Source: Salinilacihabitans rarus
Lineage (GTDB): Archaea > Halobacteriota > Halobacteria > Halobacteriales > Natrialbaceae
DNA: 64,000 nucleotides
Assembly: GCF_024296665.1 (NCBI RefSeq)
Contig: NZ_CP100762.1
Location: 1,612,001 to 1,676,000, forward strand
Reading direction: 5' to 3'
The notes beneath the pieces are model-generated. The model saw only the letters and a program-made list of their open reading frames with translations. It ran no database searches and was not told the origin of the DNA. Both the position numbers and the translations under genes were made by a program. Position 1 is the first letter of the stretch; the number at the start of each line of letters is the position of its first letter. Below are positions 42,789-51,545 of the stretch, one piece after another.

Positions 42789-44294
42789 ATGCCCATCTCC
42801 TTGGACGAACTCGAAAACCATCTCTTCAAGTGTGCAGATATTATCCGAGACGCTGTCGACCCGACCGACTACAAGGAATACATTCTGCCGCTCGTCTATT
42901 ACAAGTCCATATCCGACGAGTTCGAGAAGCAGTACGAACAGAATCTCGAAGAGTACGGTGAGGACTTCGCCCGGCGGAAGAACCTCTACGACATTCCTGT
43001 GGTCCCCGAGGGCTACCTGTGGGACGACCTTCGTGCAGTGAACGACAACGTTGACGAGGCGCTGAATAACGCGTTCGACGCCTTGGCAGACGAGAATCCC
43101 GAGCTAAAGGGCCTGTTCCGAGCCAACTACATCGACGCGGACGCGCTCGACGACGACCGTCTTGGGAGGCTGGTCGAACACCTCTCGAAGTATGATTTCG
43201 ACCGAGACAGCATTCCCCCGGACATGCTCGGAGAGGCCTATATGGACCTCGTTCGCCACTTCGCGGAAGAAGAGGGGAAGTCTGGCGGTCAGTTCTTCAC
43301 CCCGCCCCACATCGTCCGTCTCTGCGTTCGTCTCGTGGACGAGTTCGAGGACGGCTATACGTTCCACGACCCGACCGTCGGCTCCGGTGGCATGCTCGTT
43401 GAGGCCGCCCACTACTACCGTGAGGAACAGAGTGGCGACCCCTCGAAGCTGAAGTTCACTGGTCAGGAAATCAACCCCGACATTGCGGCGATAGCGAAAA
43501 TGAACCTCTCGATTCACGGGCTTGATGGAACTATCGAGCGCGAGGATTCGCTGTCAAGTCCGGAGTTCACCGACGACGAAGCGAACGAACTCACTCGCTT
43601 CGACCGTGTGCTGGCAAATTTCCCCTTCTCGGCTGATTGGGCCAAGGACGAGCTTCAGGACGACCCGTGGGGTCGCTTCGATTGGCACGAGAAACTCCCC
43701 CGCGCCGACCGAGGCGACTACGCCTTCATCATGCACATGGCCGAGCAACTGAAGGACCCCGACAGAGGTGACGAGCGAGGTGGGAAGGCCGCTATCGTGA
43801 TTCCTCACGGTGTGCTGTTCCGAAAGCACGAATCCCGGTATCGGGAACACATGCTCGAAGAGGATATGGTCGAGGCAATCGTCGGCCTTCCCGAGAACCT
43901 CTTTCAGAACAATTCCATCCCGAGCGCCATTCTCGTCTTGAACACGGACAAGGCTGACGAGCGTGAAGACGAGGTACAGTTCATCCACGCCGCCGACGAA
44001 GCGTTCTACCGCGAACTCTCGAATCAGAACGAGCTGACCGACGAAGGGCTTGACCACATTGTCGAGAACTTCCGAGAGTGGGCAACCGAAGAGCGTGTCA
44101 GTCGAACGGTTCCGCTTGACGAGATTCGAGAGAACGACTACAACCTCAATATTGCGCTTTACGTTGATACGACCGAGCCTGAAGAAGACATTGACGTAGA
44201 GACTGAGCTGGCTAAATTGCGAGAATTACAGGCAGAACAGGACAAGCTTGAGAGTAAAATAAGCAACCACATGGAGGAACTGAATTATGAGTGA
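42789..44294 (+). CDS. hsdM: Type I restriction-modification DNA methyltransferase subunit
   Basis: A 501-residue N6-adenine methyltransferase. The N-terminal HsdM helical domain (1-130) begins ISLDELENHLFKCADIIRDA. GGQFFTPPHIV (166-176) precedes the SAM-binding motif I DPTVGSGG (194-201). Catalytic motif IV is NFPF (277-280), a variant of the common NPPF/Y. The C-terminal helices carry a coiled-coil tail that should pair with HsdS. The ATG at 42789 gives the conserved start. It overlaps hsdS by eight bases (ATGAGTGA). Confidence 0.96.
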   Translation: MPISLDELENHLFKCADIIRDAVDPTDYKEYILPLVYYKSISDEFEKQYEQNLEEYGEDFARRKNLYDIPVVPEGYLWDDLRAVNDNVDEALNNAFDALADENPELKGLFRANYIDADALDDDRLGRLVEHLSKYDFDRDSIPPDMLGEAYMDLVRHFAEEEGKSGGQFFTPPHIVRLCVRLVDEFEDGYTFHDPTVGSGGMLVEAAHYYREEQSGDPSKLKFTGQEINPDIAAIAKMNLSIHGLDGTIEREDSLSSPEFTDDEANELTRFDRVLANFPFSADWAKDELQDDPWGRFDWHEKLPRADRGDYAFIMHMAEQLKDPDRGDERGGKAAIVIPHGVLFRKHESRYREHMLEEDMVEAIVGLPENLFQNNSIPSAILVLNTDKADEREDEVQFIHAADEAFYRELSNQNELTDEGLDHIVENFREWATEERVSRTVPLDEIRENDYNLNIALYVDTTEPEEDIDVETELAKLRELQAEQDKLESKISNHMEELNYE

Positions 44295-45675
44295 AGACGC
44301 AAGTTTAGACCAGTTCATTGGAGAGGAAGATGATGAAGACTCTGTGCAGGAATCGAGAGGATTAGAACAAGAGCAGTTTGGACCATTTACGCTATCAACA
44401 CCTGGAGAGTGGACAGCAAAGCGGCTCGGTGATATTAAGAATCTGATTACGAGAGGGAAACAGCCTACATATGCTGATGAGGGAGTCCCCGTTATCAATC
44501 AGGAATGTATCTACTGGGATGGATGGCATTTTGAGAATCTACGATTTTTAGAGCCTGAGGTTGCAGAAGATTGGAAGGAAAAATATTTCCCAAATCCCGG
44601 AGATGTAATTCTGAACTCTACGGGTCAGGGTACTCTTGGCCGGGCACAGGTTTATCCCGATAATGAGCGTCGAGCGATTGATTCTCACGTAACCCTCATT
44701 AGGACTGAAAGAGAGCTGAATCCATATTTCCACAGGTATTTCTTAGAGAGCCACCTTGGTCAGGCCCTTCTCTATTCCATGTGTGTAAACGGGTCAACTG
44801 GACAAATTGAACTCTCAAAAACTCGACTGGACTTACTTCCTACTCCACTGCCCCCTCTCGAAGAACAGAACAAAATTGCAACTGTACTTGACAATCTTGA
44901 CCAAGCAATTTTGAAAATAGATGAGCTACTTGACCAAGTTTTACGGTTGAAGAAAGCAGTCGCTCAGGACCTATTCCATGAAGGCCTGAGGTCATCTGAA
45001 ACCAAAAGTACCTGGCTTGGTGAACTCCCTGAGGAATGGGATACTGTCAAATTTTCTGAGTTAATTCAGTCGAGTCGAAATGGTGTATATAAAAAACAAG
45101 ACGCGTATGGTAGTGGAGTCCCCATATTAAAAATGGGCGACATGTTTGGGGAAATAACGTTTGGCGGGGCCGATATGGAGCGGGTTGAAATGGAGAACGA
45201 TGAGATTGACAAATATAGATTGAAACAGGGAGACTTGTTGTTTGCAAGGCGGTCGCTCAATGTTGAAGGAGCTGGGGAGTGTACATTGATTGGCGAGTTA
45301 GATGAACCAACTGTATTCGAATCTTCTCTCATAAGAGTGCGTCTAAATAACGAAGTGGACCCTATGTTCCTCGCTCAATATTTCGAAGGACCAGTTGGCT
45401 CCAAATCCATAGAAAGAATTGTTACTACTACTACTGCTTCAGGAATTGCAGGAAGTGATTTGAAGAAATTACCAGTTCCTCACCCACCTAAAGAGGTGCA
45501 AAAAGAGATTGCGTCAAAACTGACGGTTTACGATAAGAAGACTACTGTCTTGGAAAGAAGGAAGAAGAATCTACAGCGTCTGAAGCAAGGGCTCATGCAA
45601 GACCTACTTTCAGGAACAGTCCGTACAACCAACACCAATATAGAGATACCTGACAAAATCGCACAGGATGGTTAG
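44287..45675 (+). CDS. hsdS: Type I restriction-modification specificity subunit
   Basis: A 462-residue protein with two target-recognition domains (about 40-190 and 245-410). Each is followed by a conserved helical region: PPLEEQNKIATVLDNLDQAI (central), and HPPKEVQKEIASKLTVYDKK with QGLMQDLLSGTVR (C-terminal). Each domain should read half of a bipartite DNA site, and the helices set the spacer. The gene is clearly more AT-rich than hsdM and hsdR, which suggests domain exchange or separate origin. It overlaps both neighbours by eight bases. Confidence 0.95.
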   Translation: MSEDASLDQFIGEEDDEDSVQESRGLEQEQFGPFTLSTPGEWTAKRLGDIKNLITRGKQPTYADEGVPVINQECIYWDGWHFENLRFLEPEVAEDWKEKYFPNPGDVILNSTGQGTLGRAQVYPDNERRAIDSHVTLIRTERELNPYFHRYFLESHLGQALLYSMCVNGSTGQIELSKTRLDLLPTPLPPLEEQNKIATVLDNLDQAILKIDELLDQVLRLKKAVAQDLFHEGLRSSETKSTWLGELPEEWDTVKFSELIQSSRNGVYKKQDAYGSGVPILKMGDMFGEITFGGADMERVEMENDEIDKYRLKQGDLLFARRSLNVEGAGECTLIGELDEPTVFESSLIRVRLNNEVDPMFLAQYFEGPVGSKSIERIVTTTTASGIAGSDLKKLPVPHPPKEVQKEIASKLTVYDKKTTVLERRKKNLQRLKQGLMQDLLSGTVRTTNTNIEIPDKIAQDG

Positions 45676-48643
45676 TATTCCGTCTGAAGGTGGTGTTGAA
45701 CGCTCTCTCCTATCGTGGCTCGATGGAGTGGGATGGGAAACCCACGGGCAGGACGGGGACCGAGGTGCGAATACTCTCGATGAGGCCTACAACCGGCATA
45801 GCCACGAGGTAATCTATTGGGACCTTCTGGCCGAGCAAATTGTTGCGCTCAATGACGATGTGACCGAGGAAAACGTCGAGAAATTCACCTCGTCGCTAAA
45901 GCGCGACCTCGACGCCGAGAGCCTGATGGACGGAAATCGGGCATTCTACCAACTGCTAACTAAGGGTAAGAGCTTCTCCGTACAAGGTGACGACGGCTCC
46001 ACAGAATCGGTCTACGTAGACCTTATCGACTACGAAAACCCCGAAAACAATCGTTTCCACGCAGTCAATCAGTTCTCCGTTTCCCGCGAGACGACTATCC
46101 GCCCGGACGTGAATCTCTTCGTGAACGGGATTCCGCTGGTCACGATGGAACTCAAGAGCCAGGCACAGGACAACGACTGGCACGACGCTGTGCGTGACCT
46201 ACGGGCCTACGAGGACGACGTACCCTGGCTGTTCATTCCCGGTCTGTTCAACATCGCCGCCGATACGTTCGAGCTTCGCTACGGTGCTGTCGGCGCACCA
46301 AAGGAGTTCTACGAACCGTGGAACGACGCCCCCGAAGAGTTCGAGGACAGCAACGACGTGAGACAGGCAATCAAGGCCCTCTGCAATCCCGAATCTATCC
46401 TTGACCTGCTGAAGAACTTTGTCTTCTACGAGCGTCGAGCCGGTGGAGACGCGAAAATCGTCCCACGCTACATGCAGTACTACGCGGTGAACGCGATTCT
46501 TGACCGCGTTCGTGAGGGCGTCCACAAGCGCGGCCTCATCTGGCACACCCAAGGCTCGGGCAAGTCGTTCACCATGCTCTACGCCGCCGAGAACCTGCTG
46601 TCACGCGATGTAGCCCGCAACCCGCAGGTGTTCATCATCGTCGATACGGACAAGCTCAACTCCCAAATGCGGGACCAACTGGCGAATCTCTCCCTCGAAC
46701 AGTGGACCGAGGCCGAGAGTATTGCCCACCTCGAAGAACTCATTGAACAAGGCCAAAGCGAACTCGTCCTCACGACCATTCAGAAGTTCGAGGACGTTGA
46801 CCCCGACGAACAGGGCAACGACGAGGTAGTGGTCATGAGCGACGAGGCCCACCGGTTCATGGAAGCAGACCTCGGGAGTCGCCTCGACGCCGCCCTTCCT
46901 GACTGCTACCACTTCGGTTTCACCGGGACGCCCGTCCGTGAAGGCGAGCGCCATGAAGACCGGAACACGTTCCGCGAGTTCTCCCCCGAGGACGAGGACT
47001 ACCTACACCGCTACTCGGTCAAGCAGGGTATCGAGGACGGCCTGATTCTCCCCGTCTATTTCACGCTCCGTCATGAGATGGAGTGGGAGATAGACGAAGC
47101 GGGCCTTGACGAAGAGTTCGAGCGCGAGTTCCGGGGGCTGAGTACGGACGAGAAACGTGAGTTCATCCGGAAGAACGTCACCGCGACCACGCTCGCAGAA
47201 ATCGAGCCTCGGGTGGACAAAGCGGTCGAAGAAATCGACCAGCACTACAACGAACACGTCGCGCCGAACGGGTGGAAGGGAATGGTCGTCACGCCGAGTC
47301 GCCGGTCAGCCGCCATGTACGGCGAGCGGCTCATTGAGCGTCGTGGCGAGGACGAAATAGAAGTCCTCTACACGGCGACTAACGACGACCCCGACCTGAT
47401 TCAGCAGTTCCATACTGACTCCGAAGAGCGCGACAGTATCATCAAGGCGTTCAAGCAGACCGACGAGGAAGCCGAGGAAGTGACGCCGAAACTGCTGGTC
47501 GTCCACAACATGCTTCTGACGGGCTTCGACGCACCGATTCTGAAGACGATGTATCTCGACCGCAACCTCAAGAACCACAATCTCATGCAGGCTATCGCCC
47601 GGACGAATCGACCTGCCGAGGGGAAGGAGAACGGTGAGATTGTGGACTTCCAAGGTGTTTTCGAGAACATAGACGACGCCCTTGACTACGACGCCGAGAC
47701 GAAGGCCTACGCCGCCCGCGATAAGGACGAACTCTTCGAGGACCTGAAAGACCAGTTGGAAACGGTCATGGGTATCTTCGATGGTATATCCAAGGACGAC
47801 ACCCAAGAGGCCGCCTACGAGGCAGTAGAGCGCATTAGCACCCATCCGGAACGCCGCGAGTTCAAACAGGGCTTCCGCCGTCTACAGAATCTCTATGAAG
47901 CCGTCGCTCCGGACAAACGGCTAATCAACGAGGGTATCGAGCGCGACTACAAGTGGTTGAGCCGGATTCACGTCGCATTCAAGCGCACAACCGGGGGCGA
48001 GGATGACCCCGAAGACGACATGCGCGAGAAGACGCGCGAGATAATCAACGAGAACGTCGAAATCACGGAAATCAAGGACGACTTCCCGACCTACAAACTC
48101 GGGGAAGAGTACCTCGAAGACGTAGAAGGGTTGGACAACCCCGGCGTCAAGGCCTCGCAGATTGCCCACGCGACCCGCGAACACCTACACCCTCGGGAAA
48201 ACCAGAACCCTCGATACAAGCGATTGAGTGAGCGCGTGACCGACATAGTGGAACGCTGGCAGGGAGATGAAATCAGCGACCCCGACGCCGTCGAGGCACT
48301 GAAGTCGGTCGAAGAAGAGGTGCTGAACGTCGAGAAAGAAGCCGAAGAGCAGGGGATGGATGACGCCGAGTTCGCAATCTACACGCACCTCACCGAGCAG
48401 ACGCCCGAGGCTATCGAGTCTGAAGAACAGGCCGAGGAAGTGGCCGAAGAAATCGTCTCACAGTTCCGCGAGCGCGTTGACCGAGGATATTACGGGTGGA
48501 AGACGAACCAGCAGACCATCGCAGAAATCGAGCGTATCCTATTGGACGTACTGGTGAAGGAAAACGAACTCGGACACCTGATTCGAGACGACGATGGGTT
48601 CGTAGACTCGATACGGAACTACCTTATCGAGAATCATGGCTAA
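45668..48643 (+). CDS. hsdR: Type I restriction endonuclease subunit
   Basis: A 991-residue motor nuclease. The N-terminal PD-(D/E)xK nuclease has TIRPDVNLFVNGIPLVTMEL (D147) and ELK (161-163). The SF2 translocase has Walker A TQGSGKS (to residue 300), SDEAH (392-395), FTGTPVREGERHEDRNTF and the later motif LLTGFDAPILKTMYLDRNL with AIARTNRP. A C-terminal helical region binds the methylase core. No truncation or frameshift is seen, so the enzyme looks intact. It is translated from ATGGTTAG overlapping hsdS and overlaps the peptidase gene. Confidence 0.96.
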   Translation: MVSIPSEGGVERSLLSWLDGVGWETHGQDGDRGANTLDEAYNRHSHEVIYWDLLAEQIVALNDDVTEENVEKFTSSLKRDLDAESLMDGNRAFYQLLTKGKSFSVQGDDGSTESVYVDLIDYENPENNRFHAVNQFSVSRETTIRPDVNLFVNGIPLVTMELKSQAQDNDWHDAVRDLRAYEDDVPWLFIPGLFNIAADTFELRYGAVGAPKEFYEPWNDAPEEFEDSNDVRQAIKALCNPESILDLLKNFVFYERRAGGDAKIVPRYMQYYAVNAILDRVREGVHKRGLIWHTQGSGKSFTMLYAAENLLSRDVARNPQVFIIVDTDKLNSQMRDQLANLSLEQWTEAESIAHLEELIEQGQSELVLTTIQKFEDVDPDEQGNDEVVVMSDEAHRFMEADLGSRLDAALPDCYHFGFTGTPVREGERHEDRNTFREFSPEDEDYLHRYSVKQGIEDGLILPVYFTLRHEMEWEIDEAGLDEEFEREFRGLSTDEKREFIRKNVTATTLAEIEPRVDKAVEEIDQHYNEHVAPNGWKGMVVTPSRRSAAMYGERLIERRGEDEIEVLYTATNDDPDLIQQFHTDSEERDSIIKAFKQTDEEAEEVTPKLLVVHNMLLTGFDAPILKTMYLDRNLKNHNLMQAIARTNRPAEGKENGEIVDFQGVFENIDDALDYDAETKAYAARDKDELFEDLKDQLETVMGIFDGISKDDTQEAAYEAVERISTHPERREFKQGFRRLQNLYEAVAPDKRLINEGIERDYKWLSRIHVAFKRTTGGEDDPEDDMREKTREIINENVEITEIKDDFPTYKLGEEYLEDVEGLDNPGVKASQIAHATREHLHPRENQNPRYKRLSERVTDIVERWQGDEISDPDAVEALKSVEEEVLNVEKEAEEQGMDDAEFAIYTHLTEQTPEAIESEEQAEEVAEEIVSQFRERVDRGYYGWKTNQQTIAEIERILLDVLVKENELGHLIRDDDGFVDSIRNYLIENHG

Positions 48644-49358
48644 AGCCCACAGTCGGAACATCGACCTGTTGGGGAACCCCGTCGAGTACGAGGTACGCCA
48701 TAGCGCCGACGCCAGTGAACCGCGTATCGACGTTGACATTCACGGCGTGACTGTCGTCGTTCCCGAAGACGACAACGTTCAGCCCACAGAACTACTCAAG
48801 GAGAACGCGGCGTGGGTGGTAGACCAGCAACGGAAGTACGACGCCTATCGAGAGCAAGTCCCCGACCGAACGTTTGAGGCTGGCGAGCGCTTCCCATTCC
48901 TCGGTGAAGACCGGGAACTCGTTATTGAGCCACTACAGAAACACGAGGTAGACGAGGATTCGATTCGGCTCCGAAAGAGTGCTGTCGAGCAATCGTCGGT
49001 CAAGCAAGTTCTCGAAAACTTCTATCGGAGCCGGGCGCGGAGCTATCTCACCGACCGCATCGACCACTACGCCGAGCGTATGGGTGTCGAGTACGAAAAA
49101 CTCGAACTCCGAAACCAGCGCACACGGTGGGGTAGTTGTTCGACTGGTGGAACGATTAGCCTGAACTGGCGGCTCATTATGGCCCCGCCCGACGTTGTTG
49201 ATTACCTCGTCGTCCACGAACTCGCTCACCTGACCGAACAGCACCACGGACGAGAGTTCTGGCAGTTGGTCGGAGAACACATCCCTGACTACAAGGAGAA
49301 GGCTGAGTGGTTAGAACAGAACAGCGCCAAGTTGGTGTTTAGCGAAGAAGACGTGTAA
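48636..49358 (+). CDS. YgjP-like (DUF45/M48-type) zinc metallopeptidase
   Basis: A 240-residue protein with RTRWGSC (162-168), typical of DUF45/YgjP, and the zinc motif HELAH (194-198) followed by EQHHGREFW. The N-terminal half is beta-rich. Such peptidases are often encoded after type I restriction genes. Here the gene overlaps hsdR by eight bases (ATGGCTAA), so it is part of the operon. It may degrade or process a restriction subunit, comparable in purpose to restriction alleviation by ClpXP in enteric bacteria; this is inference. Confidence 0.9.
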   Translation: MAKAHSRNIDLLGNPVEYEVRHSADASEPRIDVDIHGVTVVVPEDDNVQPTELLKENAAWVVDQQRKYDAYREQVPDRTFEAGERFPFLGEDRELVIEPLQKHEVDEDSIRLRKSAVEQSSVKQVLENFYRSRARSYLTDRIDHYAERMGVEYEKLELRNQRTRWGSCSTGGTISLNWRLIMAPPDVVDYLVVHELAHLTEQHHGREFWQLVGEHIPDYKEKAEWLEQNSAKLVFSEEDV

Positions 49359-49907
49359 CTACACAACTACCCGTAGTCGGGATTCCATCTGTTCAATCGC
49401 GTCGGTCACATCTGCCACATCGGTCAGTCCGGTGCAAAGCAGTTTCCCGCTGGCAAAGACCAGCATGACGTAATCCTCTTCTCGGTACATGAGCGCCGGG
49501 AATTGTTCGGGTTCGTATTCGGTGTGTTCCATTCCGAGTTCGAGCGTCAGGGCTTCCAACGGGATTGATGTGCCAATATCCGCTGTAGTGACGATGTTGC
49601 TGATTTCTACGGTCGGCTCGTACTCGAACTGTAGAATGTCCCGCATGAGGGTATTAACTCGGTCTGCTACCTCGTGAAAATGTTCGACTGAATTGCCGCC
49701 TGCTATTGAACAGCGACCGCTCCGATAGAATGCGACGTAGGTGTCATCGGGCGCGAACCGAGTCTGTAGCCAGTGATTCTCGGCAGGTTCATAGGTTACG
49801 TCAGAAATCTCACCACGGCGAGTGAATGTGTCTGCCAACGCGTCTAATGCAATCTCTTGCTGGTAGGTGATTGTCCCGACGACGTTGACGACCGTTGGCT
49901 CTACCAC
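49359..49907 (-). CDS. TATA-binding-protein homologue, divergent (TBP-like 2)
   Basis: A 182-residue protein with both TBP repeats. Repeat 1 is TVVNVVGTITYQQEIALDAL, with a degenerate loop (YEPAENHWLQTRF) and stirrup VAFYRSGRCSIAGG. Repeat 2 is near canonical: ISNIVTTADIGTSIPLEALT, EQFP at 134-137 and LVFASGKLLCTG with FASGK at 151-155. Its repeat 2 resembles that of TBP-like 1, so the two are related. The stop touches the metallopeptidase stop with no gap. It may act as an alternative or antagonistic promoter factor for the element. Confidence 0.88.
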   Translation of the reverse strand: MVEPTVVNVVGTITYQQEIALDALADTFTRRGEISDVTYEPAENHWLQTRFAPDDTYVAFYRSGRCSIAGGNSVEHFHEVADRVNTLMRDILQFEYEPTVEISNIVTTADIGTSIPLEALTLELGMEHTEYEPEQFPALMYREEDYVMLVFASGKLLCTGLTDVADVTDAIEQMESRLRVVV

Positions 49908-49953
49908 TATTCCGAGAAAGGTAGTTGTCGGGTATAAGTCCGGTTGGTATTGG

Positions 49954-50229
49954 TCAAGGCCGACTGCGGTCTACCGTGGTCACACCAACGAGCCGTCCCG
50001 ACCAGTACACGGCCTTGACCAGTACTTCGTCGGCCCCGTCGGTCGTCAGACCGATATTCGTGCTTCCGCAGTCCGCGCACATCACGCGCCGGACGACCCA
50101 CCCGTCGGCATCGTAGTACGTGCCGTACACGACGGCTTTATCTCCGGTTCGGATACCCCTATTGCACCGGTCGCAGATGTGACCTGTCTCTGCGCCGTTC
50201 AGGGCCGCCGCCGGAGATGGTCGAGTCAT
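49954..50229 (-). CDS. Small zinc-finger protein
   Basis: A 91-residue protein with CDRCNRGIRTGDKAVVYG and MCADCGSTNIGLTTDG, giving a four-cysteine zinc site with a 30-residue spacer. The ATG at 50229 overlaps the stop of the SWIM-protein gene (ATGA), so the two are co-translated. Small proteins of this kind are frequent in haloarchaeal plasmids and proviruses. The role is unknown, probably nucleic-acid or protein binding. Confidence 0.7.
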   Translation of the reverse strand: MTRPSPAAALNGAETGHICDRCNRGIRTGDKAVVYGTYYDADGWVVRRVMCADCGSTNIGLTTDGADEVLVKAVYWSGRLVGVTTVDRSRP

Positions 50230-50702
50230 TCGCTATCACCCGGTAGGTCGCGCTGACCTTCGAGGTAGCACTCGAAGCAGGGGAAGTCCGAGTCGTCGCA
50301 CCAGCACCCGTCTTCGTCGGTGTCCTTGGTAGCGAACTCTTCGAGGGTGACACCACCGTCGGTCGCGGCGACCTTTGGCGTCTCTTCGAGGTGTTCCCCG
50401 AGTTGAGCGTCTACCTCGTCGGCGTCAACCCGCGCGGGAATCGGTCGCTCACCAGTGGCGAAGGCGACACGACGGATGTGTTTGCACCGGGCTTCTCGGT
50501 ACTGGTGGTCGGGGCAGGTACAGCGGGCTTCACGAGCGTCCACACGGTACTCTGACCCGCTCTGTGTAGTCACAGAGTACACGTCGCCCCCGAGCGGTAG
50601 AACGGTCATGTACTCCGTAAGGGCACGTACATCGCGCTGTTCGAGGTCGGTACAACCAGCCGTGACGGAAGATTCACCTTCCGCTGTCTCGAATTGGCTC
50701 AT
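50226..50702 (-). CDS. SWIM zinc-finger protein
   Basis: A 158-residue protein with the SWIM motif CTCPDHQYREARCKH (C61, C63, C73, H75), preceded by YSVTTQSGSEYRVDAREAR as in haloarchaeal SWIM proteins. A second Cys cluster near the C-terminus (CWCDDSDFPCFEC) may bind another metal. SWIM domains bind DNA or proteins and often occur with recombination factors. The ATG at 50702 is followed by an acidic N-terminus. It forms a two-gene operon with the zinc-finger gene. Confidence 0.82.
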   Translation of the reverse strand: MSQFETAEGESSVTAGCTDLEQRDVRALTEYMTVLPLGGDVYSVTTQSGSEYRVDAREARCTCPDHQYREARCKHIRRVAFATGERPIPARVDADEVDAQLGEHLEETPKVAATDGGVTLEEFATKDTDEDGCWCDDSDFPCFECYLEGQRDLPGDSE

Positions 50703-50833
50703 GCCTTCTTGGCACCTACGAGAAGGCCTCGTCCGGTGTTGGCGCACCGGGCGTTTTCGCGTGAATCACGCCCCAAGAGACGAATCCTTCCCTATCTATA
50801 CCTTGGACGGCACGGATATTAAGTGTACTGCCT

Positions 50834-50872
50834 TAGACGGTATAGTTAACTGATTACGGGCAATAGACGGTA
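50834..50872. promoter_or_regulatory. Direct repeats before the wHTH gene
   Basis: TAGACGGTA occurs at 50834-50842 and 50864-50872, 30 bases apart, and the second copy ends three bases before the ATG at 50875. The repeats lie between the divergent SWIM and wHTH genes and could be operator sites for autoregulation by the wHTH protein. Confidence 0.4.
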
Positions 50873-50874
50873 GT

Positions 50875-51135
50875 ATGGGCGAAGAATCTAAACCGGGTCC
50901 GACACCGAGGGTGAGTGACGACGAAATCATCGGCTTGTTTCGAGACACGGACGACCCTGTGCTTTCGACTGCGGAAGTGACAGAACAAGTACCGCTGAAA
51001 CGGCGTGCAACCTACAACCGACTCCGGTCGTTGGCCGACGAGGGTCGATTAGAGAGTAAGCAGATTGGTGGCCGGAACACGGTATGGTGGCTTGCCGAGT
51101 CCGAGAAGCCGGGGCCGCGCTCGTTCTTGGAATAG
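50875..51135 (+). CDS. Winged-helix DNA-binding protein
   Basis: An 86-residue protein with VSDDEIIGLFRDTDDPVLST, AEVTEQVPLKRRATYNRLRS and LADEGRLESKQIGGRNTVWW, a typical small winged helix whose recognition helix is the second. It is probably a repressor of the element. It faces a PhiH1-type wHTH gene with only 15 bases between stops. Confidence 0.78.
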   Translation: MGEESKPGPTPRVSDDEIIGLFRDTDDPVLSTAEVTEQVPLKRRATYNRLRSLADEGRLESKQIGGRNTVWWLAESEKPGPRSFLE

Positions 51136-51150
51136 GACTTCCGGCTGTGG

Positions 51151-51417
51151 TCAGTTTTCATCCGACTCAAGTTCAGCCGCGTCAAGTTCGCCATCGAGAT
51201 ACTGCTGACCTTCGTCCGTGATAATGTAGACGCCGTTTCCGAGGTGGCGAATCAGACCAAAGTCGAGTAACTTCTTGCACCGTTGCGTGATGTATGAACG
51301 ACTGAACCGGACATTCCCACTGTCCGCCATCTGTTTTGGTGTCCCTGTCTCGTTCTCTGCAAGATATTCGAGAATGCGGTCGTCAGCCGAAACCATCCAT
51401 TCCGCCGATAATCGCAT
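51151..51417 (-). CDS. PhiH1 repressor-like winged-helix protein
   Basis: An 88-residue protein with WMVSADDRILEYLAENETGT, PKQMADSGNVRFSRSYITQR and CKKLLDFGLIRHLGNGVYII, matching the PhiH1-type repressor fold of haloarchaeal phages and many haloarchaeal regulators. The ATG at 51417 is chosen over a start five codons upstream. It could keep the element quiescent. It is divergent from the PH-domain gene. Confidence 0.8.
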   Translation of the reverse strand: MRLSAEWMVSADDRILEYLAENETGTPKQMADSGNVRFSRSYITQRCKKLLDFGLIRHLGNGVYIITDEGQQYLDGELDAAELESDEN

Positions 51418-51486
51418 TAGCGGTGAAAACACGCCTTAGAGTGGTGACTACGCCGAATAGTGGAATATCAAACTTAGAGTTTAGTA

Positions 51487-51536
51487 ACCAACTCTTATTT
51501 GATACCACTTACTAACGATTACCTATCGGAGTTGGT
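51487..51536. promoter_or_regulatory. Inverted repeat in the divergent promoter of the PhiH1-like and PH-domain genes
   Basis: ACCAACTC (51487-51494) and GAGTTGGT (51529-51536) are exact reverse complements, 34 bases apart, in the AT-rich gap between the divergent genes. The right arm ends ten bases before the PH-domain ATG (51546). This is a reasonable candidate operator for the PhiH1-like regulator. Confidence 0.4.
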
Positions 51537-51545
51537 GATTCAGAA

